Shown: in pieces, positions 8,105-15,877 of the stretch
Position numbering within the stretch: the first letter of the stretch is position 1
How the letters are laid out: each line of letters opens with the position of its first letter
Origin: JAOUEA01 sp035711865
Lineage (GTDB): Bacteria; Actinomycetota; UBA4738; HRBIN12
Direction: 5' to 3'
Length of the DNA: 44,586 bases
Assembly (NCBI GenBank): GCA_035711865.1
Contig: DASTBT010000154.1
Span: forward strand, 1-44,586
Position numbers and translations under genes: made by a program
Notes under the pieces: generated by a model
What the model saw: only the letters and a program-made list of their open reading frames with translations
What the model was told of the DNA's origin: nothing
The model's database searches: none

Positions 8105-8521
8105 ATGGCCGCGACTCGCGTCGCCAACGCCGAATGGCACGGCAACCTCACCGAGGGGAACGGCACGACCAGCCTCGATTCGAGCGGATTGGGTTCGTTC
8201 GATGTCACGTGGGCCTCACGCACCGAGGAGCCCGGCGGCCGCACGAGCCCCGAGGAGCTCATCGCAGCCGCACACGCGGCATGTTTCTCGATGGCGCTCT
8301 CGAACGTGCTCGCGAAGAACGGCACGCCCCCCACGACGTTGCGAACCCGCGCCGAGGTCGATTTCCAGCCGGGGGAGGGCATCACGGGCATCAGGCTCGA
8401 GTCCTCTGGCGACGTACCGGGGCTCGACGCCGAGGAGTTCCGTGTCGCGGCAGAAGACGCCAAGCTGAACTGCCCGGTCTCGAAGGCCGTCGCGGTCCCG
8501 ATCAGCCTGACCGTCGTCTGA
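8105..8521 (+). CDS. OsmC/Ohr-family peroxiredoxin
   Basis: A 138-residue thiol peroxidase of the OsmC type, expected to reduce organic hydroperoxides in the cytoplasm. Both active cysteines are present: the peroxidatic Cys in AAHAACFSMALS and the resolving Cys in LNCPVSKA. The substrate-cavity Glu region (SPEELIAAAHAA) is typical. GGAG at -13 and an ATG at 8105 define the start. It follows the secreted protein at 7517 and is convergent with the large cyclase gene. Confidence 0.92.
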   Translation: MAATRVANAEWHGNLTEGNGTTSLDSSGLGSFDVTWASRTEEPGGRTSPEELIAAAHAACFSMALSNVLAKNGTPPTTLRTRAEVDFQPGEGITGIRLESSGDVPGLDAEEFRVAAEDAKLNCPVSKAVAVPISLTVV

Positions 8522-8550
8522 GCCCGCGCCCGAGGCCGCTCACCGCGGGC
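8522..8550. terminator. Possible bidirectional terminator
   Basis: GCCCGCG (8522-8528) and CGCGGGC (8544-8550) form a 7-bp stem with a 15-base loop between and into the ends of two convergent genes. There is no U tract; the support is position and symmetry only. Confidence 0.4.
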
Positions 8551-11380
8551 GCCGAGACTCCTCCAGCGCGGCGCGACGCCGATGCTCCTCGGCGGTCTCG
8601 TGGTCGCCCCGGCGTTCCGACACGTGGGCGAGCGCCCGCCAGGTCCATCCGGCGAGCTGCCGCTCGCCGAGCTCCTCGCTGATCGCGATCGCTCGTTGCA
8701 GGTCGCCTTCCGCCTCATCGTAGCGGCCGAGCTCACGCTGGGCGATGCCGCGCTCGGCGAGCGCGTCGCCCAGCTCCCACCGGGCACCGAGCTCCGTGTA
8801 GATCTCGATGCCGCGATCGAAGTACGGGAGCGACTCCTCGAAGTCGCCGCGTTCCTCGAGCAGCCGGCCTTCCTGCACGGTGGCGACGGCGAGGCTGAAT
8901 CGGTCGCCCATGTCGATGGCCGTCTCGCGGGCTCGTTCGATCGTTGCGGTCGCTTCGTCGAGGCGGTCGAGGTCGCCGATCACGATCGAGAGCGAGACGA
9001 GCGCCCGCACGAGGGCCCACCGGTCCTCGACCGAGCTCGCGAGCTCGAGCGCCCGGCGCCAGGTCGCCTCGGCCTGCTCGAGCTGGTTGCGGGTCCACGG
9101 CACCCAGCCGGCGAACAGCAGCGTTCGGGCGATCGCGTCGGGATCGCCGAGGCGCTCAGCCGCCTCGAGGGCGCTGGCCAGCTGCCGTTCCGCGAGGTCG
9201 AGGTCGGCGGCGACGTTGATCGAGATGTCGCCGAGGAAGCGCAGGGCGAGCGTGAGCGCGACGTCGTCGTCGAGCCGCGTCGCGAGGTCGACCGCCTGTT
9301 CGAGCACCTCCGTGGCGCCCGGGTACTCGCCGAGCCAGTAGAACGCCTCTCCCATGCCGGCGAGCACGCGCGCTTCTCGAACCCCCCACAGCGCCCCATC
9401 GCCCGCGAGCGCGAGCGCGCGCCGGTAGCGATCGAGGGCCGACCGATTCTCCATGCGCCGGCGCGCCCGGTCACCGGCCTCGGCCAGGGCGTCGGCGGCG
9501 CGGTCGGGCAGCGTTCGCGCGTTCGGCTCGAGGTCGGCGGCTGCGAAGGCGGCCTGCTCGAGGTGGTCGGCGGCCCACGATCGGTGCCCGTCGGCGATGA
9601 GCCGGTCGGCGACCGCCACGTGCAGCTCCCGGCGCTCTCGCTTCGGCAGGCTCGCGTACGCGACGTCGCGCAAGGTCTGGTGCCGGAAGCGCCAACGAGG
9701 GGCTCCGTCGTCGATTCGATCGAACAGCTCCGCGTCCTCGAGCTCCGACAACCGCGCCTCGACCGCCTCCCCGGCCGGAGCGAGGACCCGGACCTCCTCG
9801 AGGTCGAACGACGACAGGAACACCGACGTGCGGCGGGCGAGCTCGCGCGTCGGCGGTCGCAGGGAGTCGATGCGCGCCGCCACGACGGCCTGCACGGTGG
9901 GTGGCACTGCGTGGGTGTGCGTGCGCCCCTCGCGCAGCAGCCAACCGGTGGTCTCGATGATGAAGAAGGGGTTGCCGCCGGCTCGATCGGCGATCTCGCC
10001 GGCCTCTCGCGGGTCGATCCGGTCTCCGCCCGCCTGCCGGACGAGCTCGACCGCATCGTCTCGGGAGAGCGGCGCCAGCCCGATCTGGACGTGATGGGAC
10101 GCGTGCTCGGCCCATCGGGGTCGCAGCTCGTGCAACTCCGGGCGAGCGAGCACCAGCACGAGCGCGGGGCCTCGCCGGCCCGACGACACGAGCCGCTCGA
10201 CCAGGTCGAGCATCGGGGCCGACAGCTGGTGAGCATCTTCGAACTCGAGCACCACCGGTAGGCCGGAGCTGAGGCCGTCGACCAGGCGCAGGAACCCGTT
10301 CTGCACGTCGTCGATGAACGCGGACTCGTCTCGTCCGGGCTCCGAGACGCCGAGGCTGAGACCGAGCCCCGCCGCCACGCGTTCGCTCTCGCTCGCGTCA
10401 CAGCAGCCGTCGACGAGCTCCCGGAGGCGCCGCGTGACCTGGGCCGGCGGGTCGTTCTCGTCGATGCCCGCGAGCTGGCGCACGATCGCCGCGACGGGTG
10501 CGAAGCTGGCGCTGCCCGCGGGCACCTCTGCGTGCCCGTGGAGCACCGCGACACCGGGCTCGAGGCCCGCGATGAGCTCGTCGGCCAGACGCGTCTTGCC
10601 AGCCCCCGCCTCGCCCGTGATGGTGACGAGCGTCGGGGTGCCGCCGGCGACCACCCGATGGAAGGACTCCCGCAGGGAGGTGAGCTCGGGGCTGTGGCCC
10701 ACGAACGGGATCGTTCGCCTGACGGACCTGGTCGTCAGGCCGAGCACCGGGTGCACGCGGAGGCGCTCGTCGAACCCCTTCGCCTCGACGTCGCGCGCGT
10801 CGCCGAAGGACACGGCGGCCAGGGTGAGCGAGTGCGCCGTGGCGCCGACCAACACCTCACCCGGTGCGGCGGCGCCCTGCATGCGCGCGGCGGCGTTCAC
10901 GACCGACCCGGTCACGAGCAGCTGCTCGGTCGGACCCGTGCCGGTCGCCGCCTCGCCCGACTCGATGCCCACGCGGACCTCGAGGTCGACCTCGAGCGCG
11001 AGCTCGGCACGCAGGCGGCGGGCTCGCTCGCGGATCGCCAGTCCTGCGCGGACCGCTCGCAGCGCGTCGTCCTCGTGCACCTGGTGCAGCCCGAAGACCG
11101 CCATCACGGCGTCGCCGATGAACTTCTCGGGGCGCCCTCGCAGGTTCAGCAGCTCCTGCGTCGCGGCGTCGTAGAAACGCCCGAGCACCTCGCGCGCTCG
11201 CTCGGCGTCGAGGCGCTGAGCGAGCCCGGTGGAATCGACGAGGTCGGCGAACAGGACCGTGACGATCTTCCGCTCGTCGGTGGCGAGCGAGCTCGCGACC
11301 GCGGCCCCGCACCCAGGACAGAATCGGGCGTCGTCGGGAAGGGGGCGTCCGCAGACGGCACACGTCATGACGTCCAGCAT
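8540..11380 (-). CDS. Class III adenylyl/guanylyl cyclase with zinc ribbon, AAA ATPase and TPR domains
   Basis: A 946-residue signalling protein. Order of parts: N-terminal zinc ribbon (CAVC ... CPGC, residues 7-24); class III nucleotide cyclase domain (about 38-215) with metal-binding Asp in FADLVDST and in KFIGDAVMAVFG and the transition-state segment VVNAAARMQ; AAA/ORC-like ATPase (about 225-560) with Walker A GEAGAGKT; then a long alpha-helical TPR-like tail (about 590-930) full of Ala/Glu/Arg repeats. The catalytic residues look intact, so cAMP (or cGMP) synthesis is likely. This architecture is common in actinobacteria; regulation by the TPR part is inferred. Start ATG 11380; ATG 11368 is an alternative. 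Confidence 0.9.
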   Translation of the reverse strand: MLDVMTCAVCGRPLPDDARFCPGCGAAVASSLATDERKIVTVLFADLVDSTGLAQRLDAERAREVLGRFYDAATQELLNLRGRPEKFIGDAVMAVFGLHQVHEDDALRAVRAGLAIRERARRLRAELALEVDLEVRVGIESGEAATGTGPTEQLLVTGSVVNAAARMQGAAAPGEVLVGATAHSLTLAAVSFGDARDVEAKGFDERLRVHPVLGLTTRSVRRTIPFVGHSPELTSLRESFHRVVAGGTPTLVTITGEAGAGKTRLADELIAGLEPGVAVLHGHAEVPAGSASFAPVAAIVRQLAGIDENDPPAQVTRRLRELVDGCCDASESERVAAGLGLSLGVSEPGRDESAFIDDVQNGFLRLVDGLSSGLPVVLEFEDAHQLSAPMLDLVERLVSSGRRGPALVLVLARPELHELRPRWAEHASHHVQIGLAPLSRDDAVELVRQAGGDRIDPREAGEIADRAGGNPFFIIETTGWLLREGRTHTHAVPPTVQAVVAARIDSLRPPTRELARRTSVFLSSFDLEEVRVLAPAGEAVEARLSELEDAELFDRIDDGAPRWRFRHQTLRDVAYASLPKRERRELHVAVADRLIADGHRSWAADHLEQAAFAAADLEPNARTLPDRAADALAEAGDRARRRMENRSALDRYRRALALAGDGALWGVREARVLAGMGEAFYWLGEYPGATEVLEQAVDLATRLDDDVALTLALRFLGDISINVAADLDLAERQLASALEAAERLGDPDAIARTLLFAGWVPWTRNQLEQAEATWRRALELASSVEDRWALVRALVSLSIVIGDLDRLDEATATIERARETAIDMGDRFSLAVATVQEGRLLEERGDFEESLPYFDRGIEIYTELGARWELGDALAERGIAQRELGRYDEAEGDLQRAIAISEELGERQLAGWTWRALAHVSERRGDHETAEEHRRRAALEESRRPR

Positions 11381-11433
11381 AGGAGCCGGGCACGACAGTC
11401 CCGGCCCCTTCCAGGCAGGCTCGAGACAAGGTG

Positions 11434-12603
11434 CTAGGCAGAGAGCTCACGATCGAGCGGTGTCCGGAACCTCGGCGTGACGCGCACGTCGCCGAGCCAT
11501 CGCCCGAGCCGTTCCCGCTCGGCGTCGATCGCGGCGGCGACGTCGTCGCCGACCGGCTCGAGCAACCGGATCACGATCTCGCCGCCGGCGCCCTGCGCCC
11601 AGCCTCCGACCGCGCGTCCATCTGCCCAGATCGTGGGCCCGGCGTTCCCGTTGCGGTCGAACAGCGCCCCGGCGTGATCGCCGAGGTACCAGTCGCGTTC
11701 CTTCCATCCCATCACGGTGGCGTCGAGCGACGGGAGGAGCGCGATCCAGGGGTCGGGTGCCGTCACGGGCTCGAGGTCGTCGGGAAGGACCCACCCGGTC
11801 GTTCCCTCGAGCTCGACCTCGACGGCCCCGGTCGCGGCCAGGGTCGCCGCCGCGAGCTTCGCCGTCCAGCCCGTCCACCAGCGGAGGTCGGTCGTGGTCG
11901 CCGGTCCGAACGCCCGCAGCCACCGGCGCAGCAGCTCGGCGCACGCCTCGTCGCGCGGGACGTCGGGGAGCCCCCCGTCGAGCCAGCGGTCGGTCGGCGC
12001 CCACCGGTACTGGCCCGAGGTCCATGAGCCGGCCGGGCGGACGCGCACGATCCGACCCTCGGTCGCGAGCAGGAACAGCACCCGGGTCGAGACCCCGACG
12101 CTGCCGCCCCAGGTCCTGCCCTCGCCGAACGAGAGCTTCGTGGCGAGCTCGGGCACGTCGGCGGTGAGCTCGCGCGCGCTCGCCTCGCCCCGCGACTCGA
12201 GGGCGGCCAGGGTACGGGCCGAGACCCGGTCGAGCCACCGTGCGGGGTCCTCGGCGACGCCCTGCTCGCCGAGCATCGCGATGAGCCGTTTGCGCTGGCC
12301 GGGGACGAGGGCCTTCGTGCATGCCTCGTTCATCACGCCGCCGAGCTCGGTGGGCACGACGAAGAGCGTGCGACGCATGCCGAGCATGCGCACCAGCGAT
12401 CGCCGTTCGTACAGGGCGTCCTCGAGCAGCCTCGGCTCGAAGCCCTCGACGCGGGCCCGGGTCGAGAGGAAGACGCTCGACGGGTCGCTCGAGTGGGCTC
12501 CGACGAGCGCCTCGACGGCCTGTTCCACGCTCGGGGCCGGACGCGCCAGATGGTGGCGCAGACCCAGCCGCGCCCGGCGTTCCCCGACGTCGATCGTTCG
12601 CAC
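11434..12603 (-). CDS. Winged-helix DNA-binding protein, YcaQ/AlkZ-like (HTH_42)
   Basis: A 389-residue protein with tandem winged-helix domains of the PF06224 family, which includes the AlkZ and YcaQ DNA glycosylases that remove bulky alkyl or cross-link lesions. Typical segments are seen: ERRSLVRMLGMRRTLFVV, then the central TWGGSVGV / RWAPTDRW and the C-terminal DRNGNAGPTIWADGRAVGGWAQ. The catalytic Q-x-Q/Q-x-D motif of AlkZ enzymes, expected near residue 37, is replaced by HSSD, so glycosylase activity is doubtful or uses other residues. GTG 12603 is used as start; the upstream extension overlaps the divergent methyltransferase. The two genes are divergent with only 40 bp between. Confidence 0.8.
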   Translation of the reverse strand: MRTIDVGERRARLGLRHHLARPAPSVEQAVEALVGAHSSDPSSVFLSTRARVEGFEPRLLEDALYERRSLVRMLGMRRTLFVVPTELGGVMNEACTKALVPGQRKRLIAMLGEQGVAEDPARWLDRVSARTLAALESRGEASARELTADVPELATKLSFGEGRTWGGSVGVSTRVLFLLATEGRIVRVRPAGSWTSGQYRWAPTDRWLDGGLPDVPRDEACAELLRRWLRAFGPATTTDLRWWTGWTAKLAAATLAATGAVEVELEGTTGWVLPDDLEPVTAPDPWIALLPSLDATVMGWKERDWYLGDHAGALFDRNGNAGPTIWADGRAVGGWAQGAGGEIVIRLLEPVGDDVAAAIDAERERLGRWLGDVRVTPRFRTPLDRELSA

Positions 12604-12643
12604 GGGAGCATCATCGCCGACGGCTCCTCGTATCGTGTGCGCC

Positions 12644-13402
12644 GTGTCCGATGAGCACGTGCGAGCCAACCGCGATGCATGGGACGCCGACGCGGGCGAG
12701 TGGGTCGATCGCGGTCGCCGCGATTGGGCACGCGAGGAGATCGGATGGGGGATCTGGCACGTGCCCGAGTCCGAGCTGGGGCTGCTGCCCGACCTCGAGG
12801 GCATCGACGTGATCGAGCTCGGATGCGGCACCGGCTACGTCTCGGCCTGGCTCGCTCGCCGCGGCGCCCGCCCGGTCGGCCTCGACAACTCCGGCGCGCA
12901 GCTCGCCACGGCGAGGTCGTTCCAGCGGGAGTTCGGTCTCCGCTTCCCCCTGATCCATGCCGACGCCGAGCGGCCGCCGTTGCGCGACGCGTCGTTCGAT
13001 CTCGCGATCTCGGAGTACGGCGCGGCGATCTGGTGCGACCCCCATCGCTGGATCCCCGAGGCGGCGCGCATGCTCCGCCCCGGCGGACGCCTCGTCTTCA
13101 TCGGCCATTCCTATCTGTCGATGCTGACGTTCCCCGACGACGACCTGCCGGCGGGCGAGACGCTCGTGCGGCCGCACTTCGGCATGCACCGCTTCGTCTG
13201 GCCCGACGCCGAGGGCGCTGTGGAGTTCGCGATCCCGCACGGGGAGATGATCCGCCTGCTGCGCTCGAGCGGATTCGAGGTCGAGGACCTCGTCGAGTAT
13301 CGCGCGCCCGACGACGCCGAGCCGCCGTCGGACCCGCTCGCCACGGTCGAGTGGTCACGGAGATGGCCGATCGAGGAAGCCTGGAAGGCACGGAAGCGCT
13401 GA
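12644..13402 (+). CDS. SAM-dependent class I methyltransferase
   Basis: A 252-residue Rossmann-fold methyltransferase. Motif I is VIELGCGTGYVSAWLA with the acidic residue of GLDNS at the end of beta 2. The post-motif HADAERPPLRDASFD is a typical Methyltransf_11 signature, and RMLRPGGRLVF is motif III. The N-terminal segment (RANRDAWDADAGEWVDRGRRDW) is a common lead in small-molecule or ubiquinone/biotin-type methyltransferases. Start GTG 12644; a GTG 9 bases upstream is equally possible. It may share a divergent promoter with the winged-helix protein. Substrate unknown. Confidence 0.87.
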   Translation: MSDEHVRANRDAWDADAGEWVDRGRRDWAREEIGWGIWHVPESELGLLPDLEGIDVIELGCGTGYVSAWLARRGARPVGLDNSGAQLATARSFQREFGLRFPLIHADAERPPLRDASFDLAISEYGAAIWCDPHRWIPEAARMLRPGGRLVFIGHSYLSMLTFPDDDLPAGETLVRPHFGMHRFVWPDAEGAVEFAIPHGEMIRLLRSSGFEVEDLVEYRAPDDAEPPSDPLATVEWSRRWPIEEAWKARKR

Positions 13403-13439
13403 CGGCTCCGCTGTCGGGCTCGGGTAGGCTTCCTGCTCC

Positions 13440-14021
13440 ATGACTCCCGATCGCATCCGGACCGAGCGTTTGGTGCTGCGTCGCTCGCTGCCGGACGACG
13501 CCGGTGCGATCGCGGCGTACCGCAGCGATCCGGAGGTGCACCGCTACCAGGGCTGGGCGCGCACCGACGTGGAGGGTGTGCGGGCGGAGATCGAGGAGAT
13601 GGCCCCCAGGCAGCCCGGCGAGGCCGGGGGGTGGGTGCAGTTCTCCGTGGAGGAGCGTGGCTCCCAGGCACTCGTCGGCGACGTCGGCATGAGCCCCGCC
13701 GACGGCGAGCCCGGGGTGATCAAGGTCGGCTACACGATGGACCCCGCGTACCAGGGGCGCGGGTACGCGACCGAGGCGGTCGCCGCGTTGGTGGGCTTCG
13801 CGTTCGATGCGCTGGGGGCCGAGGTCGTGCGGGCCTTCGCCAGCGCGGAGAACATCCCGTCGATCCGCGTCGCGGAGAAGGTTGGCATGCGCCTCGTCGA
13901 GCGGTTCGAGCGCACCGACGGGACGGAGACCTGGCAGGGCGTCCGCTACGAGATCACCCGGGCATTGGCTCCTTCCTCGGAGCCAGCAACACCAGCGCGG
14001 CCACCGCGAACGAGATCGTGA
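13440..14021 (+). CDS. GNAT N-acetyltransferase, RimJ/RimL type
   Basis: A 193-residue acetyl-CoA-dependent acetyltransferase. It shows the RimJ/RimL N terminus (IRTERLVLRRSLPDDA), the acetyl-CoA binding loop QGRGYATEA, and the motif B segment ENIPSIRVAEKVGMR. The last 20 or so residues (Ser/Pro/Arg-rich) are read antisense through the end of the convergent membrane protein gene and lie beyond the family fold. It could acetylate an antibiotic, amino acid or ribosomal-protein N terminus; specificity cannot be set. Confidence 0.87.
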   Translation: MTPDRIRTERLVLRRSLPDDAGAIAAYRSDPEVHRYQGWARTDVEGVRAEIEEMAPRQPGEAGGWVQFSVEERGSQALVGDVGMSPADGEPGVIKVGYTMDPAYQGRGYATEAVAALVGFAFDALGAEVVRAFASAENIPSIRVAEKVGMRLVERFERTDGTETWQGVRYEITRALAPSSEPATPARPPRTRS

Positions 14022-14844
14022 GGCCCACGCTCTCGGGCGCGAACGCGGTGGCGCCGACGACGCCGGCGCGGTCCTGGAAGACCGCGGCGACCGACATGTT
14101 CACCTGGTAGACGGCGCCCATCGAGGCCATCGCCGTTCCCAGCAGGAACCCGAGCGGGAGCCGGCGGAACAGCAGCACCCCGGAGAGCACCAGGCTCGGT
14201 ACCAGGAACGCGAGGTCGAGCGCGAAGACCAGGTGTTGCCCCGCGGCCGGCACGTCGGCGATCAGCTCACCCGTGACCGCGTTCCTCGCGATCACGATCA
14301 CCCACAGCGCTCCCTGCGCGCCGCCCACGACCGCCAGGAAGAGCCCGACCCAACGGGCGCCACGCACCCCGCGGAACGCCGTCGAGGTCGCGACGAGGTC
14401 GGTGCTCACGATCGCGCAGGCCAGCGCGAAGATCGACATCGACAACAGGGCGATGTGCAGCAGGAAGGCGTCGTTGAACGTCGTGCCGAGCGCAGAGAAC
14501 GCCGAGTTGTACACGGCGTACGCGAGCATGCCGATCCACACGGCGCGGGCACGGCGTGATCCGCGGGCTGCCAGCCAGAGCGAGCCGAGCAACAGGGGAA
14601 CCGCGAGCACGAGCGTCACGAGGTCGCCGCCCCGCAGCGCCTCTCGGGCCCACGCACCTTCCTCGTACAGGTCGGGCACGAACAGCCCGATCGCCGACGC
14701 GGCCACCATGACGCCGGCGATCGCGACGGACAGCACCGAGGCCGCTCGGTTCGCCGTGCGAGCGCGGCCCGTGTGGGCGAGCACCTCAGGGGATGCCGGG
14801 ATGCGAAGGCCCGGGCCGGTGGGGTCGAGGTCGTTCATCTCCAT
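13954..14844 (-). CDS. Multi-pass integral membrane protein of unknown function
   Basis: A 296-residue protein with about eight transmembrane helices, starting after a soluble N-terminal segment of some 40 residues. The start at 14844 is supported by GGAGGTGAGG a few bases upstream. Hydrophobic segments run through the rest (for example SVLSVAIAGVMVAASAIGLF and GGDLVTLVLAVPLLLGSLWLA). No transport or catalytic motif is recognised. Its end overlaps the 3' end of the convergent GNAT gene by 68 bp, so one stop lies well inside the other gene. Confidence 0.7.
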   Translation of the reverse strand: MEMNDLDPTGPGLRIPASPEVLAHTGRARTANRAASVLSVAIAGVMVAASAIGLFVPDLYEEGAWAREALRGGDLVTLVLAVPLLLGSLWLAARGSRRARAVWIGMLAYAVYNSAFSALGTTFNDAFLLHIALLSMSIFALACAIVSTDLVATSTAFRGVRGARWVGLFLAVVGGAQGALWVIVIARNAVTGELIADVPAAGQHLVFALDLAFLVPSLVLSGVLLFRRLPLGFLLGTAMASMGAVYQVNMSVAAVFQDRAGVVGATAFAPESVGLTISFAVAALVLLAPRKEPMPG

Positions 14845-14949
14845 GGTCCTCACCTCCACGTTCGACGGTAGGCCCGCACGGGCCGGCCCGCAGTGCCCGA
14901 GCGTCCCCTCGCCTGTGGGCTGCACGGCCCGTCGACGACGGATGGACCG

Positions 14950-15786
14950 TCAGCTGTCGTCGACGCTCTTTTCCGCACGCCGCAGCGCCCGTTCCGCCCG
15001 GGCGAGCTCGAGCTCGAGCTCGGATGCCTCCGACTCGGCCTTCGCGTGCTTGCCCTCGACGACCTCGAGACGTCGGCGCATGCCCTCGAGCTCGCGTGCG
15101 AACCCGTCGGCGGCGTCCCGTGCCTTGCGCGCCCGGCGGGCGACGGCATCTCGGTCGCGACGCAGGCGCGCGGCGTCTGCCCGTCGGTCGGCACGGCCGG
15201 CGCGCTTGGCGGCACCGGCCGACGTTCGCCGCGATGTCCCGGAGGGCTGCTCGACGCCGCCCTCGACCGAGGTCAATCCGAACAGCTCGCCGAACCCCGC
15301 TGCTCGTTCGGGCGGGCGTTCCAGCGTGCCCGCTGCGAGCGCGGCTCCCGCCTCGGGATCCACCGAGCAGATCTCCAGCGCCTGGGCGATCGCATCCGAA
15401 TGCGCTCCCGCCGATCGGCTGGCTTCCCTCAGCGCCTCCTCCGCGACGTTCGCGAGGCGTGCGATCGCCTCCTTGCGTGTCGCGCCCGCCTCCTGCAGCC
15501 GGTCCGTCGCGCCTCGCTTCGAGGAGAGCGCGGCCTGCTGCGCGGCGCGGAGCTCTGCACCCGCGTCGAGCAGGGCACGCACTCCGTCGGGGTCCCGCAC
15601 CGCGACCTGGTCGATCGCCCAGGCCACCACGGTGGGCTTGCGGAGGCCCTTGACCGCTCGCGACCCCTCCGCGTCTCCCGCGTCGGCCAGGCCGGCGGCG
15701 AGAGCGTCGCGGGCGGCGATGAATCCTTCCGGCGCCTCACGGAACAGCGCCGCCGCTTCTTCGGGGAACGATGCAGGGTCGGCCAT
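14950..15786 (-). CDS. Coiled-coil protein of unknown function
   Basis: A 278-residue, highly helical, charged protein. The N-terminal part (about 1-150) contains LRKPTVVAWAIDQVAVRDPDGVR-like sequence, seen in uncharacterised actinobacterial proteins. A small linker follows, then a strongly basic region (about 180-205, SRRTSAGAAKRAGRADRR) and a C-terminal Glu/Arg/Ala coiled coil (about 205-275). The basic block suggests nucleic-acid or membrane-surface binding, which is inference. No Shine-Dalgarno site is visible, and an ATGCTTAGCAT palindrome (15792-15802) lies just before the ATG, so it may be leaderless or regulated there. Confidence 0.65.
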   Translation of the reverse strand: MADPASFPEEAAALFREAPEGFIAARDALAAGLADAGDAEGSRAVKGLRKPTVVAWAIDQVAVRDPDGVRALLDAGAELRAAQQAALSSKRGATDRLQEAGATRKEAIARLANVAEEALREASRSAGAHSDAIAQALEICSVDPEAGAALAAGTLERPPERAAGFGELFGLTSVEGGVEQPSGTSRRTSAGAAKRAGRADRRADAARLRRDRDAVARRARKARDAADGFARELEGMRRRLEVVEGKHAKAESEASELELELARAERALRRAEKSVDDS

Positions 15787-15806
15787 GCATCATGCTTAGC
15801 ATCTTC

Positions 15807-15828
15807 GGGGCCCCGGCGCCGAGGCCCC
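15807..15828 (-). terminator. Possible terminator after the GH25 gene
   Basis: GGGGCC (15807-15812) and GGCCCC (15823-15828) can pair as a 6-bp stem, and a second imperfect repeat lies at about 15850-15875. They follow the stop of the muramidase gene in its direction of transcription. There is no U tract. Confidence 0.35.
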
Positions 15829-15877
15829 AGGCGAGGGTGGTCGGGTGGCCCTCGGTCGACGCCTCCGAGGCCCGAGA

